Assembly (NCBI RefSeq): GCF_030849505.1
Contig: NZ_JAUJFI010000028.1
Span: 1 to 43,968, forward strand
From: Azospirillum isscasi
GTDB taxonomy: Bacteria > Pseudomonadota > Alphaproteobacteria > Azospirillales > Azospirillaceae
DNA length: 43,968 nt
Direction: 5' to 3'
In this document: positions 33,495-42,033 of the stretch, one piece after another
Layout: every line of letters starts with the position of its first letter
Numbering within the stretch: position 1 is the stretch's first letter
The notes under the pieces: model-generated
The model's database searches: none
Seen by the model: only the letters and a program-made list of their open reading frames with translations
What the model was told of the DNA's origin: nothing
Position numbers and translations under genes: made by a program

Positions 33495-34280
33495 TCAGGT
33501 GGTGACCACCGACACGTCGCTCATCGACAGCAGCTCTTCCGTCTCGGCGAGCGCGTCGGGGGTGCCGATGTGGAACCACAGCCCGTCATGGGCGAGGCCG
33601 TAGAGGCGCCCGGCCTCCTGCGCGCGGTCCCAGATACGGTTGGTGGAGAAGGCGCCGTCGGGTGTGTCTTCCGCGAACAGCCCCGGCTTCACGATCTGGA
33701 CGCCGGCGTAGACGAAGGGGGCGATCTCCATCTCGCCGCGCCGGGTCAGTTTGCCCAGCGGGTCCATGTGGTAATCGCCGCGCCCCTCGTAGCCCACCGC
33801 CTTGGTGGTCGCCATCAGCAGGAGCAGCGCGTCCATCGCCTCCGGGTCCCAGTGGCGGGCCAGCCGCCCCAGCGCGGGCGAGGGGCCGTCCAGCCACAGG
33901 ATGTCGGCGTTGACCACATAGACCGGATCGCCGCCCAGCAGCGGCAGGGCCTTCTTCACGCCGCCGCCGGTCTCCAGCAGCGTGTCTTCCGGCGACAGGG
34001 CAATGGCCGGGGCGGTCCGCTCCGCCAGATGCGCGGCGATCATCCCGCCCTTGTAATGGCTGTTCACCACGGCGGCGGTCACGCCGGCTTCCTCCAGCCG
34101 GTCGAGCGCGTGGTCGAGCATCGGCTTGCCCATCACCGGGATCAGGGGCTTCGGGCGCTCCAGGGTCAGCGGGCGCATCCGCAGGCCCAGCCCGGCGGCC
34201 ATCACCATGGCCTTCTGCGGGGCGGCGGCGGAGGGGGCGGGCGTCTTCTTGGCAGAGGGCTTCTTCGACACAGGCGACAT
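33495..34280 (-). CDS. murU: N-acetylmuramate-1-phosphate uridylyltransferase (MurU-like)
   Basis: The 261-residue nucleotidyltransferase begins, after a Lys/Ala/Pro-rich leader of about 22 residues, with the signature MVMAAGLGLRMRPLTLERPKPLIPV. It continues with LLETGGGVKKALPLLGGDPVYVVNADILW. MurU converts MurNAc-1-phosphate to UDP-MurNAc in the recycling pathway that bypasses de novo (fosfomycin-sensitive) synthesis. The gene starts two bases after the amgK stop, and the pair is the known AmgK-MurU module. A general sugar-1-phosphate nucleotidyltransferase is the alternative, but context favours MurU. Confidence 0.88.
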   Translation of the reverse strand: MSPVSKKPSAKKTPAPSAAAPQKAMVMAAGLGLRMRPLTLERPKPLIPVMGKPMLDHALDRLEEAGVTAAVVNSHYKGGMIAAHLAERTAPAIALSPEDTLLETGGGVKKALPLLGGDPVYVVNADILWLDGPSPALGRLARHWDPEAMDALLLLMATTKAVGYEGRGDYHMDPLGKLTRRGEMEIAPFVYAGVQIVKPGLFAEDTPDGAFSTNRIWDRAQEAGRLYGLAHDGLWFHIGTPDALAETEELLSMSDVSVVTT

Positions 34281-34282
34281 AA

Positions 34283-35296
34283 TCAATCCGGCTCCGGAAC
34301 GACAAGCTCCGCGCGGGTTCCCGGCGGCAGATGGCGGGCGAACCAGTCGGCGACCGGGGCCAGTTCGGGCTTGGCGAGCTGGCCTTCCAGAAGCCGCCAG
34401 ACGCGCGGCAGGTGAAGGAGATAGCCCCTGCGGCGCTGCAACGCCAGCCGTACGAAGATCGCGGCGATGCGGGTGTGCCGGATCGCGCCCAGCACCGCGT
34501 AGGAGCGGCGGAAGGCGTCCCCGTCGCGGTCCGGGAAGGCCGCCCGGTAGCGGTCCAGCAGCACGCCCTCCAGTCCGGCGGGCAGGTCGCGGCGCGCGTC
34601 CTCCAGCAGCGACACCAGATCGTAGGCGACGGGACCGAGCCCGGCGCTCTGGTAGTCGATCAGCCCCGCCGCGCGGAGGCCCGGACGGGGCAGCCGCATC
34701 ACGTTGTCCACATGATAGTCGCGCAGCAGGAGCGATTGCGGCCCGGCGCAAGCCCCCGGCACCACCGCGTTCCAGGCCGTTTCGAAGTCGGCACGGTCCT
34801 TGTCCGACAGGGGCCTGCCGGTCGCCGCGGGCATGTAGACGTCGGCGAACAGGGCGACCTGCCGGGTGAACAGGGCCGCGTCGTAGAGCGGCAGGTCCAG
34901 GCGGGCGGCCTCCTCCACGGGGAAGCGGCGGTGCAGCTCGACCAGCACGTCGGTCGCGAGTTCATAGAGCGGGCGCGCCTCCTCCCCCGCGTTCAGCAGG
35001 CGCGTCAGGGTGCCGTCGCCGAAATCCTCCTGAAGGGCGATGCCCGCCTCCACCTCCGCCGCCAGGATGGCGGGCACCGAGAAGCCCAGCCGGTCCAGCG
35101 TCGCGCCGATGGCGATGAAGGGTGCCAGATCCTCCGCCGGGGCGGGGGTGTCCACCAGGATCACCGTACCGCCGTCCGGCGTCGTTACGCGCTCGTAACG
35201 GCGCGCCGAGGCGTCGCCGGCCAGCGGCTCCCGTTTGGCCCCGTCCAGCCCGTGGCGGGCGAGGAAGGCGGCGATCTGCGAAGCGCGCTCGGTCAT
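34283..35296 (-). CDS. amgK: Anomeric MurNAc/GlcNAc kinase (AmgK-like)
   Basis: The 337-residue aminoglycoside-phosphotransferase-fold kinase has a catalytic loop LLLRDYHVDNVMRL and a metal-binding Asp in GLIDYQSAGLGPVAYDL. The N-terminus contains GDASARRYERV, typical of this group. AmgK phosphorylates the anomeric hydroxyl of MurNAc, feeding MurU. Its ATG overlaps the tsaE stop as ATGA, so tsaE, amgK and murU are translated as one unit. The product acts in the cytosol on sugars released from peptidoglycan. Confidence 0.9.
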   Translation of the reverse strand: MTERASQIAAFLARHGLDGAKREPLAGDASARRYERVTTPDGGTVILVDTPAPAEDLAPFIAIGATLDRLGFSVPAILAAEVEAGIALQEDFGDGTLTRLLNAGEEARPLYELATDVLVELHRRFPVEEAARLDLPLYDAALFTRQVALFADVYMPAATGRPLSDKDRADFETAWNAVVPGACAGPQSLLLRDYHVDNVMRLPRPGLRAAGLIDYQSAGLGPVAYDLVSLLEDARRDLPAGLEGVLLDRYRAAFPDRDGDAFRRSYAVLGAIRHTRIAAIFVRLALQRRRGYLLHLPRVWRLLEGQLAKPELAPVADWFARHLPPGTRAELVVPEPD

Positions 35297-35811
35297 GGCC
35301 GGTCCAGCCCGGAAAGGTCGAGCGTGTCCAGCCGCGACTCCCAGGCGCCGTGGCCGGTCAGGCGGGCGCGGCGCCCGTTCGGGCCGGCGAAGCCCATCTC
35401 GATGTCGAGACGGTCGGCGGGCAGCAGCGGACCCAGCCGGTCCGGCCATTCCACCAGCAGAACGGCCTCGGTGCGGGCTTCGTCCCAGCCGAGTTCCGTC
35501 ACCTCGTCGGGGCCGGACAGGCGGTAGAGGTCGAAATGCCAGACCGGACCGATGTCCGTGTCATAGGTCTGCACCAGCGTGAAGGTGGGGGAGGGCACTT
35601 CCGCATCCTCCTCCGTCACGGCGCGGATCAGGGCACGGGACAGGGCGGTCTTGCCGGCGCCCAGGTCGCCGCGCAGGGCCACGAGGTCGCCGGGCGCCAG
35701 CGCCGCGGCCAGACGGCGGGCCAGCGCGGCGGTCGCCGCCTCGCCGGGCAGCGCGACGGCGCGTGCGCCGGGGGTCGAATCGGTCGGAGTCATGTCGGTC
35801 GATGGGGTCAT
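35293..35811 (-). CDS. tsaE: tRNA threonylcarbamoyladenosine biosynthesis ATPase TsaE
   Basis: The 172-residue P-loop ATPase (GDLGAGKT, residues 48-55) has the TsaE landmarks SPTFTLVQTYD, VWHFDLYRL and LLVEWPDRLG. It works with TsaB and TsaD to install t6A at position 37 of ANN-decoding tRNAs. ATG codons at 35811 and 35793 are both possible starts; the conserved domain begins later, so either fits. It heads the tsaE-amgK-murU run. Confidence 0.95.
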   Translation of the reverse strand: MTPSTDMTPTDSTPGARAVALPGEAATAALARRLAAALAPGDLVALRGDLGAGKTALSRALIRAVTEEDAEVPSPTFTLVQTYDTDIGPVWHFDLYRLSGPDEVTELGWDEARTEAVLLVEWPDRLGPLLPADRLDIEMGFAGPNGRRARLTGHGAWESRLDTLDLSGLDRP

Positions 35812-35822
35812 GGCAGCGGATG

Positions 35823-35864
35823 CTTGGGATCGCGGACTTGGGAACGCGGACTTGGGAACGCGGT
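35823..35864. repeat. Three tandem 14-bp units upstream of tsaE
   Basis: The unit CTTGGGAACGCGGA occurs three times in succession (35823-35836, 35837-35850, 35851-35864), the first and last with one change each. It lies in the short gap between the tsaE start and the end of the next gene and may vary in copy number. Confidence 0.8.
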
Positions 35865-35872
35865 CGCCAGGG

Positions 35873-36310
35873 TCAGCGGCGCGAGGTGGCCTTGCGCGGC
35901 ACGGGACCCGGCGCGGGCGCGGGAGCGGGCTCGGCCATCTCCGGACGGTCCTCCACCAGGCGCGGGGGCTTCTTGAAATTCATGGTGATCATCAGCGTCA
36001 GGGCGCCGTTGATGAGGTACAGCATCTTGTCGGATTCGACGGGCAGGGGGATCTTGCGCCCCATGCAGTAGGCCACCAGCGCCGCCGCCACCTCCGCCTC
36101 GTGCAGGATCATGCTCCGGTCGTCGCCATCGTCCCCGGTCACCTGGATTTCGGTTTCGACCCCGCCGCCGCCGGGCTGGCCGGGACGGTGGGTGACCTTG
36201 CCGACCGTGCCGTTGGGCAGCGGTTCCCGCATCCGGCGGCGGCGGTCCAGCACGGCCTTCACCACCTCCTGGTCGGTGAACACAAGGCAGCGCAGTTCCT
36301 TCATCGCCAT
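35873..36310 (-). CDS. Hypothetical protein, possibly lineage-restricted
   Basis: The 145-residue protein starts MAMKELRCLVFTDQEVVKAVLDRRRRM. It has an acidic middle (QVTGDDGDDRS) and a conserved-looking LHEAEVAAALVAYCMGRKIPLPVESDKML segment, then a Pro/Ala-rich tail. I recognise no domain, no signal peptide and no membrane span. It is soluble and basic at its ends. It precedes tsaE on the same strand, with 61 bases and the tandem repeat between. ATG 36304 is an alternative start. Confidence 0.75.
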   Translation of the reverse strand: MAMKELRCLVFTDQEVVKAVLDRRRRMREPLPNGTVGKVTHRPGQPGGGGVETEIQVTGDDGDDRSMILHEAEVAAALVAYCMGRKIPLPVESDKMLYLINGALTLMITMNFKKPPRLVEDRPEMAEPAPAPAPGPVPRKATSRR

Positions 36311-36527
36311 TCCTTCATCGGGGGCCGCTCCGGCCCGGGGAAACGCGCAAATTCTACTCCACCGCCACCGCGCGCCCAGCAGGAAATCGGCGGAACCGCG
36401 CCCTTTTTGCGCCGTGGGCCTCCTCGCTTATCGCATGGCGGGCGGGAGCGGGGGGTTGACCGTGGCCGCGAAACCGGACAATTGAAGGCTTCATCGTTCC
36501 CCCTGTTTGCACAAGGCAGCGCGTCCC

Positions 36528-37550
36528 ATGTCGCACACCGTCCATCGCACCGACGTCGTCATCGTCGGCGCCGGCCCCGTCGGTCTCTTCGCCGTGTTCG
36601 AATGCGGCATGCTGAAGATGCGATGCCATGTGGTGGACGCGCTGGACATGGTGGGCGGGCAGTGCACGGCGCTGTACCCGGAAAAACCGATCTACGACAT
36701 CCCGGCCCACCCCGCCATCGAGGCCGCCGACCTGATCGACCGGCTGGCGGAGCAGGCCGCCCCCTTCAACCCGACCTATCATCTGGGCCAGCAGGTCGAG
36801 AAGCTGACCCGCACGGACGAGGGGCGCTGGCTGGTGGAGACCAGCACCGGCACGCGGATCGACACCCGGGCGGTGATCATCGCCGCCGGCTGCGGCGCCT
36901 TCGGCCCCAACCGCCCGCCGCTGGACGGGCTGGAGCAGTATGAGGGCACGTCCGTCTTCTACATGGTCCGCCGCAAGCAGGACTTCGCCGGCAAGCGCGT
37001 GGTGATCGCCGGTGGCGGCGATTCCGCGGTGGACTGGACCCTGTCGCTGGCCGACGTGGCGGCGAAGGTCTATGTCGTCCACCGCCGGCCCAAGTTCCGC
37101 GCCGCCCCGGAAAGCGTCGCCCGCATGGACGCGCTGGTCCGCGAGGGCAAGGTGGAGATGGTGGTGCCCTACCAGCTTTCCGGGCTGGTGGGCGAGAACG
37201 GCCAGCTTTCCGCCGTGCGCGTCGCCACGCTGGACGGCGAGGAGAAGGACCTGCCCGCCGACGCGCTGCTGGCTTTCTTCGGCCTGTCGATGAATCTGGG
37301 GCCGATCGCCGACTGGGGCCTGAACCTGGAGCGCAGCCACATCGGCGTCAGCCTGCCCGGCTGCGCCACCAGCGCCCCCGGCGTCTACGCCATCGGCGAC
37401 ATCGCCACATATCCCGGCAAGCTGAAGCTGATCCTCTGCGGCTTCTCCGAGGCGGCGCAGGCGGCCCACGCCATCCACCCGCTGGTCCATCCGGGCGAGG
37501 CGCTGCACTTCGAATACTCCACCTCCAAGGGTGTTCCGGGCGCCGAGTAA
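36528..37550 (+). CDS. Ferredoxin/flavodoxin-NADP+ reductase, thioredoxin-reductase type
   Basis: The 340-residue flavoprotein has an FAD-binding GAGPVGLFAVFECGM (residues ~15-29), the family hallmark GGQCTALYPEKPIYDIPA, an NADPH-binding GGGDSAVDWTLSLA and a C-terminal FAD motif VYAIGDIATYPGKLKLILCGFSEA. The CxxC of true thioredoxin reductase is absent, placing it with the TrxB-like ferredoxin-NADP reductases. It moves electrons between NADPH and ferredoxin. It stands alone, followed by a GC-rich hairpin. Confidence 0.93.
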   Translation: MSHTVHRTDVVIVGAGPVGLFAVFECGMLKMRCHVVDALDMVGGQCTALYPEKPIYDIPAHPAIEAADLIDRLAEQAAPFNPTYHLGQQVEKLTRTDEGRWLVETSTGTRIDTRAVIIAAGCGAFGPNRPPLDGLEQYEGTSVFYMVRRKQDFAGKRVVIAGGGDSAVDWTLSLADVAAKVYVVHRRPKFRAAPESVARMDALVREGKVEMVVPYQLSGLVGENGQLSAVRVATLDGEEKDLPADALLAFFGLSMNLGPIADWGLNLERSHIGVSLPGCATSAPGVYAIGDIATYPGKLKLILCGFSEAAQAAHAIHPLVHPGEALHFEYSTSKGVPGAE

Positions 37551-37567
37551 GCGGTCCCGAACGGAAA

Positions 37568-37595
37568 CGGGCCGCCGGGGGGAACCGGCGGCCCG
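37568..37595. terminator. GC-rich hairpin between convergent genes
   Basis: CGGGCCGCCGG and its complement form an 11-bp stem with a GGGGAA loop, 18 bases after the reductase stop and 30 bases before the end of the Spy-like gene. The T tract is lacking, but position favours a bidirectional terminator. Confidence 0.65.
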
Positions 37596-37625
37596 CTCCG
37601 TCAGCGGCTGACGGGAGGCATGAAA

Positions 37626-38210
37626 TCAGCCGCCGCGGGGGGCCTTGTCGGGACCCGGACCTTGGCCGGGGCCTTCGCCGTGCATCGGACCGGGGCCGTG
37701 TCCGCGCATGCCGTGGTGGCCGCCCATTCCGTCACCCATGCCGCCGCCCATGCCGCGTCCGGCGCGGTTCAGGAACCGGTCGGCCTGTTTCTGCTGGTCC
37801 GGGGTGAGCTGGGCGTAGAGGTCGGTCAGCGCCGGGCGCACCTCCTGAAGCTGGGCGAGGCGGGCCGACATCATGGCCTCCATCCGCTCCAGCCGGGCCG
37901 GGGCGGCGGCGGGCATGGGCTGGTCCTTGTACTTGGTGCACAGATCCTGGGTGTGCTTCTGGCTCGCCTTCGCGGTGTCGGCGAACTTGGTCCAGGCGGC
38001 GCGCTGCTGGTCGGTGATGTTCAGCTTCTTCTCGGCATAGGCCAGCATGCCGGCCAGACGGGCGTCCTGGTCCTCGCACATGCGGGAGAAGTGGCGGCCA
38101 TGGTCCCCGCCGGGGCCGGCGCCGGGACCCGGCTGCTGCTGGGCGAAGACCGGCACGGCGAGGCCGAGGCCGAGAACCAGCGCGGCGGTGGTCATCATAG
38201 CGCGTTTCAT
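37626..38210 (-). CDS. Spy/CpxP-family periplasmic protein
   Basis: The 194-residue protein has a clear signal peptide (MKRAMMTTAALVLGLGLAVPVFA, cleaved near residue 23) and two helical repeats with LTxxQ-type motifs (KLNITDQQRAAW and QLTPDQQKQADRF), as in the periplasmic chaperone Spy and the Cpx inhibitor CpxP. The C-terminus is Gly/Met/His-rich (MGGHHGMRGHGPGPMHG), which may bind metal ions. It is divergent from a response regulator and kinase pair, the same arrangement as cpxP with cpxRA. Confidence 0.88.
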   Translation of the reverse strand: MKRAMMTTAALVLGLGLAVPVFAQQQPGPGAGPGGDHGRHFSRMCEDQDARLAGMLAYAEKKLNITDQQRAAWTKFADTAKASQKHTQDLCTKYKDQPMPAAAPARLERMEAMMSARLAQLQEVRPALTDLYAQLTPDQQKQADRFLNRAGRGMGGGMGDGMGGHHGMRGHGPGPMHGEGPGQGPGPDKAPRGG

Positions 38211-38308
38211 GGGGATGCTCCTTGTGATCGAAGGTGTTTGTCGCCTTCCCGATGACCCGATCATGGGCCGTCAACGTATCCGGTTGATGTCCGGCCTTCC
38301 GTCATTTG

Positions 38309-38323
38309 GTAACGCTGTGTAAC
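38309..38323. promoter_or_regulatory. CpxR-like direct repeat box
   Basis: GTAACGCTGTGTAAC has two GTAAC half-sites separated by five bases, exactly the spacing of the CpxR consensus GTAAA-N5-GTAAA. It lies in the 178-base region between the Spy-like gene and the response regulator gene and is the likely binding site of that regulator. Confidence 0.6.
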
Positions 38324-38336
38324 AGCCGGGCCGCCC

Positions 38337-38351
38337 GTAACGTGGCGTTAC
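38337..38351. promoter_or_regulatory. Second GTAAC site, palindromic
   Basis: GTAAC and GTTAC flank five bases (GTGGC), giving a palindrome of the same half-site and spacing as 38309-38323, 28 bases further on. It lies 38 bases before the response regulator start and could repress or activate it. Confidence 0.55.
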
Positions 38352-38388
38352 ACATTTCTTCTTCACCCCGGCGCGCGCCCGTCGGATC

Positions 38389-39123
38389 ATGGGCGCCATG
38401 GACCGCACACCTCACCTTCTGGTGGTCGACGACGACCGCGAAATCCGCACCCTCCTCTCGCAGTTCCTGACGCGGCACGGCTTCCGCGTGACCGGGGCCA
38501 AGGACGGGGCGGAGATGATGCGCACGCTGGACAGCGCGCGCGTGGACCTGATCGTGCTCGACCTGATGATGCCGGGGGAGGACGGGCTGAGCCTGTGCCG
38601 CCGCCTGCGCGCCACGCCCGAGACGGCGCAGACGCCGGTCATCATGCTGACCGCCATGGGCGAGGAGACCGACCGCATCGTCGGGCTGGAGATGGGCGCC
38701 GACGACTATCTGGCGAAGCCCTTCAGCCCGCGCGAGCTGCTGGCCCGCATCAAGGCCGTGCTGCGCCGCTCCTCCGGGCCGCCGGTGGCCGGCGGGGCGG
38801 CGGGCAAGACGCTGGGCTTCGAGGGCTGGACGCTCGACCTCGCCAAGCGGGAACTGCGCTCGCCGGACGGGGTGCTGGTGCAGCTCTCCGCCGGGGAATA
38901 CGACCTGCTGGTCGCCTTCGTGGAGCATCCGCAGCGGGTGCTGACCCGCGACCAGCTCCTCGATCTGGCCCGCGGGCGCTCGGCGGTGCCCTTCGACCGC
39001 TCCGTGGACGTGCAGGTCAGCCGGCTGCGCCGCAAGATCGAGCCCGACCCGGCGGACCCCACGATGATCAAGACCGTGCGCGGCGGCGGCTATCTCTTCA
39101 CCCCGGCGGTGACGGGAGGCTGA
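38389..39123 (+). CDS. OmpR/PhoB-family response regulator
   Basis: The 244-residue regulator has a receiver domain with the acidic pocket (VVDDDRE), phosphorylation site Asp in LIVLDLMMPGEDG, a conserved Thr in MLTAMG and Lys in DDYLAKPFS. A winged-helix effector follows (LSAGEYDLLVAFVEHPQRVLTRDQLLDLARG; KTVRGGGYLF). Start codons at 38389 and 38398 are both possible. It is followed after one base by the sensor kinase and is divergent from the Spy-like gene, which it probably controls through the GTAAC boxes. Confidence 0.93.
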   Translation: MGAMDRTPHLLVVDDDREIRTLLSQFLTRHGFRVTGAKDGAEMMRTLDSARVDLIVLDLMMPGEDGLSLCRRLRATPETAQTPVIMLTAMGEETDRIVGLEMGADDYLAKPFSPRELLARIKAVLRRSSGPPVAGGAAGKTLGFEGWTLDLAKRELRSPDGVLVQLSAGEYDLLVAFVEHPQRVLTRDQLLDLARGRSAVPFDRSVDVQVSRLRRKIEPDPADPTMIKTVRGGGYLFTPAVTGG

Positions 39124-39124
39124 G

Positions 39125-40531
39125 ATGACCCATTCCCGCTTGGGGGCTGCCCGCAAAAGCCGCCTGCTGGTGGCCCGGCGCTGGCTGCCGGACAGCATCG
39201 CCTCCCGGCTGGTGCTGACGGTGGTGCTGGCGCTGCTGCTGACCCAGGCGGTCAGCGCGCTGGTCTATCTGACCGACCGGCCCGAAGGCCCGCCGGCGCA
39301 CAGCATGCGCGTGCTGGTGCAGCGCGTGACGGCCATCGTCCAGCTCGTGGAAAGCACCCCGCCGGACGACCGGCGGCGGCTGGTGAAGGCGATCGACGAC
39401 CCCGTGCTGCGGGTGGAGTGGAAGACCGAGACGCCCCGCTTCGCCAACCGGCGGGACGGCTTCCCCTTCGACCGGCTGCGCCGCGCCATCCGCGGGGAGC
39501 TGAACGACTCCGACCGCGCCGTGGTGGTGGAGGTCCGGCGGGAGCGCCCGATGCCCGGCCCCTTCCCGGTGGAGGAGCACCGCTGGGGCACCGACGTCCG
39601 GCTGTCGGTGCAGCTGGGCGACGGGTCCTGGCTGACGTTCGTCGGCGGCGACCCGCTGGAGGGGCCGTTCCGGCTGCTGCGCTTCGTCCTGTGGATGGCC
39701 GGCATCGTGGCGGCGGTGGCTCTGGTCTCGGTCTGGACGGCGCGCCGCATGACCGCCCCCATCGCGCGCTTCGCCGACGCGGCGGAGCGGCTCGGCGTGG
39801 ACGGCGAGGCGCCGCCCCTGCCCGAGGCCGGCCCGAAGGAGTTGCGCGCGGCCACCCGCGCCTTCAACCGGATGCAGGCGCGCCTCGCCCGCTTCGTCGC
39901 CGACCGCACCCAGATGCTGGCGGCGATGAGCCACGACCTGCGCACCCCGCTGACCCGCCTGCGCCTGCGCGCCGAGCTGGTCGAGGACCCGGAGATGCAG
40001 CGCAAGATGCTGGCCGACCTGGACGAGATGGCGGCGATGATCAACGCCACGCTGGCCTTCGCCCGCGACGACGCGAAGCACGAGCCGCGCGGCCCGCTCG
40101 ACCTCGCCGACCTTCTGCAGAGCCTGTGCGACGACCGCGTGGACGCCGGGCACGGGGCCGCCTACGAAGGGCCGGCGCACGCGACGGTGGACGGGCGCCC
40201 GGTGGCCCTGCGCCGCGCCTTCGCCAACCTGATGGACAACGCCATCGCCTATGGCGGCGGCTTCACCGTGCGGCTGCGGCCCGGCGACGGGCGTCAGGGG
40301 GGCGACTTGCGGGTGGAGATCGACGACAACGGCCCCGGCATCCCGGAAGCCGAGTTCGAGAAGGTCTTCGCCCCCTTCTACCGGCTGGAGCGCTCGCGTT
40401 CCCGCGACACCGGCGGGGTGGGGCTGGGGCTGGCCACCGCCCGCACGGTGGTGCGCGGCCATGGCGGCGACATCGCCCTGGCGAACCGCCCGGAAGGCGG
40501 CCTGCGGGTGACGGTGACCCTGCCGCGGTGA
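39125..40531 (+). CDS. Sensor histidine kinase (EnvZ/CpxA type)
   Basis: The 468-residue membrane kinase has a first membrane helix (ASRLVLTVVLALLLTQAVSALV), a periplasmic sensor region of about 130 residues, a second helix (LWMAGIVAAVALVSVW) and a HAMP domain. The phosphoacceptor is in AMSHDLRTPLTRLRLR, and the ATPase domain has LMDNAIAYGG, DDNGPGIP and GVGLGLATA. All boxes are intact. It phosphorylates the adjacent regulator. The periplasmic part probably senses envelope stress or metal via the Spy-like protein. Confidence 0.93.
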   Translation: MTHSRLGAARKSRLLVARRWLPDSIASRLVLTVVLALLLTQAVSALVYLTDRPEGPPAHSMRVLVQRVTAIVQLVESTPPDDRRRLVKAIDDPVLRVEWKTETPRFANRRDGFPFDRLRRAIRGELNDSDRAVVVEVRRERPMPGPFPVEEHRWGTDVRLSVQLGDGSWLTFVGGDPLEGPFRLLRFVLWMAGIVAAVALVSVWTARRMTAPIARFADAAERLGVDGEAPPLPEAGPKELRAATRAFNRMQARLARFVADRTQMLAAMSHDLRTPLTRLRLRAELVEDPEMQRKMLADLDEMAAMINATLAFARDDAKHEPRGPLDLADLLQSLCDDRVDAGHGAAYEGPAHATVDGRPVALRRAFANLMDNAIAYGGGFTVRLRPGDGRQGGDLRVEIDDNGPGIPEAEFEKVFAPFYRLERSRSRDTGGVGLGLATARTVVRGHGGDIALANRPEGGLRVTVTLPR

Positions 40532-40546
40532 CTCAAGGGGGGCGGA

Positions 40547-40565
40547 CGAGGGACGAAAGCCCTCG
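40547..40565 (+). terminator. Weak hairpin after the sensor kinase
   Basis: CGAGGG and CCCTCG form a short stem around ACGAAAG, 15 bases after the kinase stop, in the 124-base gap before the NADH dehydrogenase gene. The stem is only 6 bp and no T run follows, so this is tentative. Confidence 0.35.
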
Positions 40566-40655
40566 CCCCTCTGGGGAGAAGGGATCATGCGCCGCAACAC
40601 CGGCGGCGGGCCGGCGGTTATCGGTGGAGGACCGTCCTGACCGGAGACCGCCGCC

Positions 40656-42032
40656 ATGCCCCGGATCGACCGCACCCCAGCCCCCCTGGACAGCCGTCCC
40701 CATGTGGTGATCGTCGGCGCGGGGTTCGGCGGGCTGGCCTGCGCGGAGGCCCTGGGCGGCACGAACATCCGCGTCACCGTCATCGACCGGAACAACTACC
40801 ACCTGTTCGTTCCGCTGCTCTATCAGGTGGCGACCGCCGCCCTGTCGCCCGCCGACATCGCCGAGCCGATCCGCCGCATCCTCAGCCGCCACCCCAACAT
40901 CGACGTGGTGATGGGGGAGGTGACCGGCATCGACCGCGCGGCCAGACAGGTGGAACTGGCCGACGGCAGCGTCGTCCCCTACGACCGGCTGGTGCTGGCG
41001 ACCGGCTCCTCCTACAGCTATTTCGGGCACGACGACTGGGCGGAGATCGCCCCCGGCCTGAAGACCATCGAGAACGCCCGCCGGATCCGCGCCCGGCTGC
41101 TGATGAATTTCGAGCAGGCGGAGATATCCGGGGACGCGGCCCGGCGGAAGGCCCTGATGACCACCATCGTGGTCGGCGGCGGCCCCACCGGGGTGGAGAT
41201 GGCCGGATCGGTGGCGGAACTGGCCCGCTACACGCTGGCCCGCGACTTCCGCCGCATCGACCCGCGCACCGCCCGGGTGCTGCTGGTGGAGGCCGGGCCG
41301 CGCATCCTGTCCGGCTTCCCGGAGGATCTCGGCCACTACGCCCGGCGCAAGCTGGAGGAGCTGGGCGTCGTCGTGCTGACCGGGCAGGCGGTGGAGGGCA
41401 TCACGCCGGAGGGCGCGACGGTCGGCGGGCGCTTCATCCCGGCGGGGACCATCGTGTGGGGCGCCGGCGTCAAGGCGTCGCCCGCCGGGTCCTGGCTGGG
41501 GGTGGAGACCGACCGCAGCGGGCGCATCCCGGTCAACGCCGACCTGTCGGTCCCGGGCGCGCCGGACGTCTACGCGCTGGGCGACACGGCGGCGCTGGCC
41601 GGTGAGGACGGGAAGCCGCTGCCCGGACTGGCGCAGGTCGCCAAGCAGCAGGGGGAGCATCTGGGCGGCGGGCTGGAGGCCAGCCTGCTGCGCGGCCAGC
41701 CGCTGGCGCCCTTCCGCTTCCGCAACCGCGGCAACACCGCCATCGTCGGGCGCAGCGCCGCCGTCTTCGACTTCGGGAGGCACCGGCTGAAGGGCTGGTT
41801 CGCCTGGCTGCTGTGGGCCGTCGTCCACGTCTATCTTCTGGTGAATTTCCAGAAGCGGATGCTGGTCACCATGCAGTGGCTGTGGCGCTGGGCCACCTAC
41901 CAGCGCGGCGCGCGGCTCATCACCGCCGACCGCCCGGCCCCGGTCGCGGAGGCCGTCACCTCACCCCACGGGCGGGAGGCGGAACCCTTCGATCCGCGGC
42001 CCTTTCCGGACATGAAGCGCGGCCAGGGGTGA
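40656..42032 (+). CDS. ndh: Type II NADH dehydrogenase (NDH-2) family
   Basis: The 458-residue flavoprotein has FAD-binding VVIVGAGFGGLACAEAL near the start and the NDH-2 signature NNYHLFVPLLYQVATAALSP. NAD-binding IVVGGGPTGVEMAGSVAELA and VYALGDTAAL are followed by a QVAKQQGEHLG segment that contributes to the quinone site. A C-terminal hydrophobic helix (WFAWLLWAVVHVYLLVNF) anchors it to the inner membrane. It passes electrons from NADH to quinone without pumping protons. It converges with the PAS kinase gene, one base apart. Confidence 0.93.
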   Translation: MPRIDRTPAPLDSRPHVVIVGAGFGGLACAEALGGTNIRVTVIDRNNYHLFVPLLYQVATAALSPADIAEPIRRILSRHPNIDVVMGEVTGIDRAARQVELADGSVVPYDRLVLATGSSYSYFGHDDWAEIAPGLKTIENARRIRARLLMNFEQAEISGDAARRKALMTTIVVGGGPTGVEMAGSVAELARYTLARDFRRIDPRTARVLLVEAGPRILSGFPEDLGHYARRKLEELGVVVLTGQAVEGITPEGATVGGRFIPAGTIVWGAGVKASPAGSWLGVETDRSGRIPVNADLSVPGAPDVYALGDTAALAGEDGKPLPGLAQVAKQQGEHLGGGLEASLLRGQPLAPFRFRNRGNTAIVGRSAAVFDFGRHRLKGWFAWLLWAVVHVYLLVNFQKRMLVTMQWLWRWATYQRGARLITADRPAPVAEAVTSPHGREAEPFDPRPFPDMKRGQG

Positions 42033-42033
42033 A

